NCBI GenBank assembly: GCA_964384625.1
Contig: CAYLNH010000265.1
Location: forward strand, 1 to 10,107
Length of the DNA stretch: 10,107 bases
From: CAYLNH01 sp964384625
GTDB taxonomy: Bacteria > Verrucomicrobiota > Lentisphaeria > JABSQK01
Direction of reading: 5' to 3'
Of this stretch, positions 1 through 5,500 are shown one piece after another. The notes under the pieces were generated by a model, which made no database searches, was not told the DNA's origin, and saw only the letters and a list, made by a program, of their open reading frames with translations. Each line of letters starts with the position of its first letter. Position 1 is the first letter of the stretch. Both the position numbers and the translations under genes were made by a program.

Positions 1-44
1 TTTCCCGCCGCTTTGGCCGGCGCGCCGGCCAAAGCGGCGGGAAA
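1..44. repeat. Perfect 44-bp palindrome
   Basis: Two 22-base arms with no spacer are exact reverse complements (TTTCCCGCCGC... / ...GCGGCGGGAAA). Because the run of T is on the 5' side and the run of A on the 3' side of the hairpin on either strand, there is no U-tract after the stem, so it is not a canonical intrinsic terminator. It lies 168 bases past the end of the minus-strand membrane protein gene. It could be a cruciform-forming element, a protein binding site, or a fold-back artefact at a contig edge, since the window starts exactly at its first base. Bases 45-212 after it contain only a small hairpin at 111-126 (CGCCGA / TCGGCG) and no gene that I can support. Confidence 0.9.
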
Positions 45-212
45 ACGGGAATTGGAGGTGGCTCTCTGGTGCAGGTGACCGATCCTGAAACTCCGCACCG
101 CAAGCTCCTACGCCGAGGCTTCGGCGCTCAAGAGGGTGCGGGATCTCCCTGCGGACCGCGAAGGGCAGTAAACGAGGGCTTACGCCTGTTGTTGCCGCTG
201 CCGCGTTCCGGT

Positions 213-620
213 TCAGTCGAGTGCGGCAAAGGCGTCCTGCACACTCGGGCGGTTGAGAACGACAATGGTAAAGATCCCGAGAATCGTTCCCAGCGGCACA
301 CTCATGCAGGTGATGACGGCGATGACAAAGCAGAAGGTGCGTTTGCGCCGCTCGCGCAGAAAACGCCCGCAGTAGTAGTAGAGCACGGCGGACCCCAGTG
401 AGAGAACAACGGAGAAGACTACGATGATCACCATGATCACCATGATCTCGGCCGGCAGGCCCCCGCCCTGACCGGAATTCGCCATCGCCGCCGACATGCC
501 GCCGATCATCAGAACGAAGACAAACAGAGAGGCCACACCGCCGAAGGCGCTGAGCCCGGCCCAGACATAATAGAAGATGCCCAGCAGATTCAGATGGTCT
601 TGATCTTGGGCTGTGAGCAT
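213..620 (-). CDS. Small integral membrane protein of unknown function
   Basis: A 135-residue protein. The sequence shows a short polar N-terminus (MLTAQDQDHLNLLGIF), a hydrophobic segment at about residues 12-40, a second at about 58-81, a basic loop RERRKR at about 89-94, and a long hydrophobic stretch at about 95-122 that could form one or two helices, ending in a VLNRPSVQDAF tail. The opening HLNLLGIFYY and the ending VLNRPSV resemble small uncharacterised membrane proteins I recall from several bacterial phyla, but I cannot assign a function. The basic loop suggests that residues 82-94 face the cytoplasm. The start is well fixed by a full Shine-Dalgarno six bases upstream. It is divergent from the lipoprotein gene and shows no sign of damage. 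Confidence 0.85.
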   Translation of the reverse strand: MLTAQDQDHLNLLGIFYYVWAGLSAFGGVASLFVFVLMIGGMSAAMANSGQGGGLPAEIMVIMVIIVVFSVVLSLGSAVLYYYCGRFLRERRKRTFCFVIAVITCMSVPLGTILGIFTIVVLNRPSVQDAFAALD

Positions 621-626
621 TCCGGG

Positions 627-634
627 ACCTCCTT
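627..634 (-). promoter_or_regulatory. Shine-Dalgarno for the small membrane protein gene
   Basis: On the minus strand the bases read AAGGAGGT, fully complementary to the anti-Shine-Dalgarno core, with six bases before the ATG at 620-618. This decides the start codon. Confidence 0.9.
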
Positions 635-892
635 GGTTTGCTGCGGCAAGATAGCGTCAATTCCCATCGGCGTCACGCCGTCGCGGGTGTTTGTCAAGGT
701 GCCGCCGGGCAGTCTTAATGATCTGCTGTGCCTTCCGGCAGAGTAGTTTGCGTTCTTCGTCGGGGCCCGTTGAGCCAATCTTTTCTTCATCTTTTCTTCG
801 TCGAATCTTCAAGCTGTTCGGGTGGGGGCAGTGCGGCATCTGGCTATTGTGGGCCTGAAGCAGAACAGGTCGTAAACGATTCAGTACGGACA
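635..892. other. Divergent intergenic region between membrane protein and lipoprotein genes
   Basis: This stretch should hold promoters for both divergent genes, but I cannot identify a convincing pair of -35 and -10 boxes for either. Visible structure is limited to a small palindrome at 668-680 (CGGCG TCA CGCCG) just upstream of the membrane protein gene, a perfect TTGACA on the minus strand at 697-692 without a matching -10 box, and a tandem 11-base pyrimidine repeat at 779-800 (TCTTTTCTTCA / TCTTTTCTTCG). An in-frame upstream extension of the lipoprotein reading frame reaches back to 728, but it lacks a signal sequence and a ribosome binding site, so I treat it as non-coding. Confidence 0.5.
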
Positions 893-901
893 GAAAGGAA
901 G
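893..901 (+). promoter_or_regulatory. Shine-Dalgarno for the repeat lipoprotein gene
   Basis: The bases GAAAGGAAG lie six bases before the ATG at 908. This supports the internal ATG over the longer upstream frame, and the resulting N-terminus is a good signal peptide. Confidence 0.8.
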
Positions 902-907
902 CCTGCT

Positions 908-1681
908 ATGAACGCGAAACACCTCAGTAGAAACGAATTTTCCCTGCCTCAGACACTGTTTTACAGTGCGATCCTCGTGCTCTTTGCCCTGTTTTCGACG
1001 AGCTGCACATCGACCGGGGCCGGGGACGCCGGCGCCGCCGCCTGGGAGCCCTATTATGAGCACGCTCACGACGGCCGCATTTACGTGATCGGCCAGATCG
1101 AGACCGAGATGAAGTTCAAGGAATCGCCGCACCTGCCGTACACCGACACTCGCATCGGCATGGGGCCGAAAGGCGAAACCGTTGTGCTCGAAGTCGACAA
1201 GAAGGACCCGGGCCTGTCCAAGCGTCTCTGGGAGAAGTTCAAGGCGCGCAACCTGTTCTATGCCGAAGTCCCGAAGCACGGCCGGATCTATGTCGTCGGT
1301 TCTGAGAAGATGCGTCAGAGTCTGGAAGCCACGGGTCACATGCCGTACACCCGGACGTTCATCGGCTACGGTCCGGGCGGCGAGACGGTGGTCTTCGAAG
1401 TCGACAAGAAGAACCCGGCGCTGGCCAACCGGCTGCAGCGCGAGTTCGACGAGAACCATCGGTTCTACGAGGAAGTCCGCCGCCACGGCCGGCTGTATGT
1501 GATCGGCAATAAGAAGACCTACGATGCCTTCCTGGAACAGGGTCATCTGCCGTACACCCACACGATCATCGGCGGCGGCCCGAACAACGAGACGCTGGTC
1601 TTCGAAGTGGACAAGAAGAATCCGTTCGTCCTGAGCCGGATCAAGGACACATTTGCCGACCGCCACTCAATGAAGCTGTAA
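908..1681 (+). CDS. Putative lipoprotein with three 69-residue tandem repeats
   Basis: A 257-residue protein. The N-terminus has a basic and polar start (MNAKHLSRNEF), a hydrophobic core at about residues 16-29, and a lipobox-like STSC ending at Cys33, so a lipid-anchored exported protein is likely. A short linker follows, then three tandem units at residues 56-124, 125-193 and 194-257, the last one five residues short. Each unit reads GR-[IL]-YV-[IV]-G, then H-[LM]-PYT-x-T-x-IG-x-GP-x-x-ET-x-V-x-EVDKK-x-P, then an amphipathic charged stretch. The conserved HxPYTxTxIGxGP and EVDKK cores suggest a small alpha/beta fold used three times, perhaps for binding, but I do not recognise the family and assign no function. 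It is followed by its own terminator, so it is probably monocistronic. The start at 908 rests on the Shine-Dalgarno and signal peptide. Confidence 0.85.
   Translation: MNAKHLSRNEFSLPQTLFYSAILVLFALFSTSCTSTGAGDAGAAAWEPYYEHAHDGRIYVIGQIETEMKFKESPHLPYTDTRIGMGPKGETVVLEVDKKDPGLSKRLWEKFKARNLFYAEVPKHGRIYVVGSEKMRQSLEATGHMPYTRTFIGYGPGGETVVFEVDKKNPALANRLQREFDENHRFYEEVRRHGRLYVIGNKKTYDAFLEQGHLPYTHTIIGGGPNNETLVFEVDKKNPFVLSRIKDTFADRHSMKL
1073..1678 (+). repeat. Three in-frame 207-bp coding repeats
   Basis: The GGCCG... bases that begin the GR(I/L)YV motif recur at 1073, 1280 and 1487, an exact period of 207 bases (69 codons). The units run 1073-1279, 1280-1486 and 1487-1678. They have diverged at the DNA level, including at third codon positions, while the motif residues are kept, which indicates an older internal duplication under protein-level selection rather than a recent slippage event. 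Confidence 0.9.
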
Positions 1682-1711
1682 GTTTTCCGCTACCATTCCA
1701 TTCTGTTACGG

Positions 1712-1749
1712 CACCGCCGGCGCGATCACCATCGCGCCGGCGGTGTTTT
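1712..1749 (+). terminator. Intrinsic terminator after the lipoprotein gene
   Basis: A perfect 15-base-pair stem (CACCGCCGGCGCGAT / ATCGCGCCGGCGGTG) with a CACC loop is followed at once by TTTT at 1746-1749. It sits 30 bases after the lipoprotein stop codon and is oriented for the plus strand. There is no T-run on the other side, so it should act in one direction only. Confidence 0.9.
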
Positions 1750-1913
1750 GCAGGTACACCTGCTGCGGGGAGGGAACGCGGGAACATCTCGCCGTTCTTC
1801 ATGATGTTCCTGACAGAAGTCGGGGATGCCCGGTCGAGACGACCGCGGCCACGCTCGGAAGCAGACCGTCTGAGACGGTCCACAGGACTTCTGTTGGCTG
1901 CATCCTTCATTCC
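1750..1913. other. Non-coding spacer with inverted repeats
   Basis: This is the first part of the 305-base gap before the sigma factor gene. I see no supportable gene. It holds a near-palindrome at 1751-1762 (CAGGT AC ACCTG), an inverted repeat at 1781-1810 with perfect 8-base arms (GGAACATC / GATGTTCC) and a 14-base loop, and a compact hairpin at 1864-1880 (GACCGTC TGA GACGGTC). None is followed by a T-run. They could be operator sites or leader-RNA structure. Confidence 0.5.
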
Positions 1914-1960
1914 TTCCGGAAAAATCCGGAAATGCCTGTCACAAATCCGGTCATACGGTC
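1914..1960 (+). promoter_or_regulatory. Candidate operator and ECF-type promoter upstream of the sigma factor gene
   Basis: An interrupted palindrome TTCCGGA-AAAA-TCCGGAA occupies 1914-1931. Five bases on is TGTCACA (1937-1943), the -35 motif known for ECF41-type sigma factors, and a further ATCCGG copy at 1945-1950. A GGTCA stretch at 1957-1961 resembles the GTC-type -10 box of ECF promoters, but it lies only about 13 bases beyond TGTCACA, shorter than the usual 16 or so. Many ECF sigma factors activate their own promoter, so self-regulation is plausible. The short spacing keeps this tentative. Confidence 0.3.
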
Positions 1961-1986
1961 AATTAGGGCAGAAGTAAACCCGAATC

Positions 1987-2544
1987 ATGGGGGCCCGTAT
2001 GACAACCACCGCCACGGCGCCGAGCGAGACAACCGACAAAGCATTCGAGATTCTCGTGCGCCAACATCATCGACGTATTCTTGCCTACGCCCTGGCTATG
2101 ACGCCGCGGCACGATCTGGCCGAGGACATGGTGCAGGAGGCGTTCCTCGCCGCCCACCGGCAGTTGGGCGAATTCGATATGGACCGGGACTTCGGTTCCT
2201 GGGTCCGCGGGATTGTCCGGCACAAATTCCATGAACACTGGCGCCGCAACCGCGAGGCCCCCGTGGACCCGCAGCGGCTGCAGGCGGTCGATCGCGACCA
2301 CAAACTGTGGGACGCGCACGAGAGCAATCCCGGCGAGGCCTTTGCCGCCTTGCGGCAGTGCCTGGGGAAACTGCCCGAGATGTTCCGTCGACCCGTTCAG
2401 CTTTTCTATCTCGAACGTAAATCCGGCACCGAAACGGCACACGAACTGGACACACCTGAAGCCACCGTGCGCAAACGACTGCAGCGCGCCCGCGGCAAAC
2501 TTGCTGCCTGCGTCACCAGAGCGCTGCAAGCCCAGGAGGCCTGA
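1987..2544 (+). CDS. ECF-type RNA polymerase sigma-70 family sigma factor
   Basis: A 185-residue protein with the two-domain layout of extracytoplasmic-function sigma factors, which direct RNA polymerase to a specific regulon. Region 2 spans about residues 20-88: the core-binding part reads DLAEDMVQEAFLAAH (43-57), and the DNA-melting and -10 recognition part runs from FGSWVRGIVRHKF to WRRN. Region 4 spans about 120-175, beginning GKLPEMFR, with a helix-turn-helix at about 146-168 (GTETAHELDTPEATVRKRL). The linker between them is short and region 3 is absent, as expected for the class. There is no C-terminal extension. The start is uncertain: ATG at 1987 has no clear ribosome binding site, and an in-frame ATG at 1999 is preceded by a G-rich run. 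The stop is two bases before the macroglobulin start, so the two genes are almost certainly one operon and the partner may control this sigma factor. Confidence 0.95.
   Translation: MGARMTTTATAPSETTDKAFEILVRQHHRRILAYALAMTPRHDLAEDMVQEAFLAAHRQLGEFDMDRDFGSWVRGIVRHKFHEHWRRNREAPVDPQRLQAVDRDHKLWDAHESNPGEAFAALRQCLGKLPEMFRRPVQLFYLERKSGTETAHELDTPEATVRKRLQRARGKLAACVTRALQAQEA
2534..2539 (+). promoter_or_regulatory. Shine-Dalgarno for the macroglobulin gene
   Basis: AGGAGG lies inside the last codons of the sigma factor gene with seven bases before the ATG at 2547. Together with the TGA at 2542-2544 this arrangement favours coupled translation of the two proteins. Confidence 0.9.
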
Positions 2545-2546
2545 TC

Positions 2547-5500
2547 ATGAGTAACGAAAACCTTCCCGACCATGAAGCAACCCAAGACAGCCCCGCCATT
2601 GAAGGCATGCTCCGCGAGATGAACCGCGGCGGCGAAGGCAACGACGAAAAGTTCGTCAAACGCGTTATGGCCGGGGTCGAGAACCGCGGCCGGATCCATC
2701 CGCTCGAGCCGCGCTGGTCCTGGCTCGGCGGCCGCCGGTTCTGGCTGGCAACCGCGGCCGTGGTAACGCTCTCGCTCTTTCTCGTCGGCATGTATTCGGC
2801 CATGGTGTTGACCCGGCACGCGGCGCCGCAGGAGGTCATGCTCTATTCCCAGTCGGACCTGGCCCCCGGCCACAACGCCGCCTTCCGCGTCTTCGTCCGC
2901 GACGGCCGGACGCAAAAGCCGATGGCCAACGCCGCGGTCGCCGTGGTCCTGCGTCCGGCCAACGGCAAAAAAATCCGTATTGCCGCAGTCAAAACCGACG
3001 AACACGGCATCGCCGTCTGCGAAACCCGACTGCCCGAGGACCTCCCGGAGGGCAACTGCGTCGTCGAAGCCGAAGCCGAAACCGGCGGGGGCGACGTCAG
3101 CGTTTCGACCACCATCGCGATCAAGCGGTCCTTCAAGTGCATGCTGTCGACGGACAAGCCGATGTACCAGCCGGGGCAGACGATCCACATCCGGACGTTG
3201 TCGTTGGCTACCGCCGATCTGAAGCCGGTCGCCGGCCGCCAGGTCGTCATCGAAGTGCAGGACGCCAAAGGCAACAAGGTCTTCAAGAAAATGCAGAAGA
3301 CCTCGGACTTCGGCATTGCGGCGGCCGACTTCGTCCTGGCCGACCAGGTGAACATGGGCAGCTACACGTTGACTGCGACGATCGGCGACTCCATCACCGA
3401 GAAGACCGTCGACGTCAAGCGCTACACCTTGCCGAAGTACAGCGTCGAGCTGACCACCGATCGCGGCTTCTACAAACCCGGCGAGACCGTCAAAGGCACG
3501 CTGAAGGCGACCTATACCTTCGGCAAACCGGTGGCGAACGCGGCGATCACCATCGACGGCCAGGAGTTCGTCGACCGCTTCCGCACGTTCGCGTCGATCA
3601 GCGGCAAGACCGATGCCGACGGCAACTTCCCGTTTGAATTGAAGCTCAAGTCGTTCTTCGCCGGCAGCGAACTGAAGAAGGGCGACGCCTACGTCAGTCT
3701 CAAAGCAACGGTAATTGACCCGGCCAAGCACAAGCTCGAGAAAACCCGGGAGCTGACGGTTACCACAAAACCGATTCGCATCGACGTCATTCCCGAGAGC
3801 GGCGACCTCGTGGCGGCCGTGGAGAACCGCATCTACTTCCTGACAACGACGCCCGACGGCCGGCCGTTGCAGACGGAGCTGACGATCGCCGGCGCCGGTG
3901 AGAAGAAGCAGGTGACGACGTCGGACCTCGGTCTGGCGATTGTGCCGCTGACGCCGACCAACCAGGGCCTGCGACTGCAGATCCAAGCCCGGACGAAGAC
4001 CGGCGCAGCAGCACGGGTCACCCGGAACCTGCCGGTCGGCACACAGCAGGAGGCCTTTCTGCTGCGGACGGACAAGGCGGTCTATCGCACCGGTGAGACG
4101 GTGAAGCTCGAGGTCGTCTCCGCCGCGCGCACGGCCCGGGTATTCGTCGATGTCGTCAAAAACCGCCGCACCCAGTTGATGACGACGATCGACGTCAGCG
4201 ACGGCAAAGGCACGGCGGCGATCGATCTGAATCCCGAGTTGTTCGGGACCATGACGCTGCATGCCTACCGCATTCTGCCCAGCGGCGAGATGATCCGCGA
4301 CGACAAGGTGATCCAGGTGAACCGCGCCGGCGATCTGACAATCACGGCTGAACTTGATAAGGACACCTACCGCCCCGGCGAGAAAGCGATCGTCAATTTC
4401 CTGATCAAGAACCGCGCCGGCGATCCGACGCAGGCGGCCTTGAGTCTGGCTGCGGTGGACGAGGCCGTGTTTGCTTTGAGCGAGCTGCGGCCCGGGTTTG
4501 AGCGCGTCTACTTCGCGCTGCAGGAGGAGTTGCTGGAGCCGCGGTTCGAGATCCACGGCCACCTGCCGCCGGCAGTATACGTCCACGACGACCCGCGGCC
4601 CGACGACCCGGAAGCCGCGCAGCAGGAGGACCTGCGCAAAGGCGCCTTGCTGGCGGCCGCCGATGGCGGTGACGGCCCGGCCCGGCACATTGGCGAAATG
4701 TTCAATGAGCGAAACGCGCGCATCGCGCAGGAGCAGGAAGACTATCGCGAGACGCTCGCGGCCTACGGCTTCATGGCGCCCTTCGGTATCTTCGTCCTGT
4801 CGCTGCTGCCGTTGTTCGGCTACACCGTGTACAAGTTGTTCCGCCCGCAGTCTGTTACGGCCGCATCGACAGAAGAGCTGCAGCGCTTTCGCCGCGATCT
4901 GTTCTGGTTGATCCTGGTCTGGATTCTTGGTTTCTATGCGGCGCTGCTCTGCAGTTTCCTCGGCGCCGGCGCCGGCGCACTGTTCCGCGAGATGATGCAT
5001 GCTTCCCGCGACGTTATCGGCTTCTTCGCGGCAATCGGCATCGGTATCGGCGCCATCGGCATCGCCGTGGTCGAGTTCTTTCTGGCGCGCCGGCTGCGGC
5101 GCCGGGAGATCATCGACCAACTGCCGGTCTGGCGCAAGCTGACCTATCTCCTGCCGTTCTCCTATCTGCTTGCCGGCATCGCGTTCATTGCGATGATCAT
5201 CGGCGCGGTCAACCGGGTCATCGAGGAACCCCACGCCATCGTCGTGGTCGCAGGTCTGCCGTTACTGCTGGGACTTGCGGCGGGTGCCCTGTCCGTCGCC
5301 GCCCGGATCACAGTCAGTCACATGTCGGGAGCGGGCATTCTCTGGGCGTTCTGCAGTCGTAGCGCTGCCGTTCTGCTGATCCCAGTCCTGTTCTTCACGT
5401 GGATGGTGGTTCAACTGAACAAGCACAATTTCCAAAGGCAAGGGGCAGACCTTGCCATGGCCAAACGGAAGTTCGCCGGCGCCGCCGAAGCGATGCCGAT

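Noticed and set aside
69..401. 110-codon plus-strand frame at the left edge
   Set aside because: It runs antisense to the well-supported membrane protein gene and has no recognisable features or ribosome binding site.
692..697. Perfect TTGACA hexamer on the minus strand upstream of the small membrane protein gene
   Set aside because: No A/T-rich -10 hexamer follows at 16-18 bases, so it cannot be called a promoter.
728..907. Upstream extension of the lipoprotein frame to a start at 728
   Set aside because: The extension would bury the signal peptide and lipobox inside the protein. The ATG at 908 has a good Shine-Dalgarno and gives a proper exported N-terminus.
2406..5234. Very long open frame on the minus strand opposite the macroglobulin gene (about 940 codons)
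   Set aside because: It is antisense to a confidently identified protein in GC-rich DNA, has no recognisable domain, and is explained by codon bias removing stop codons from the mirror frame.
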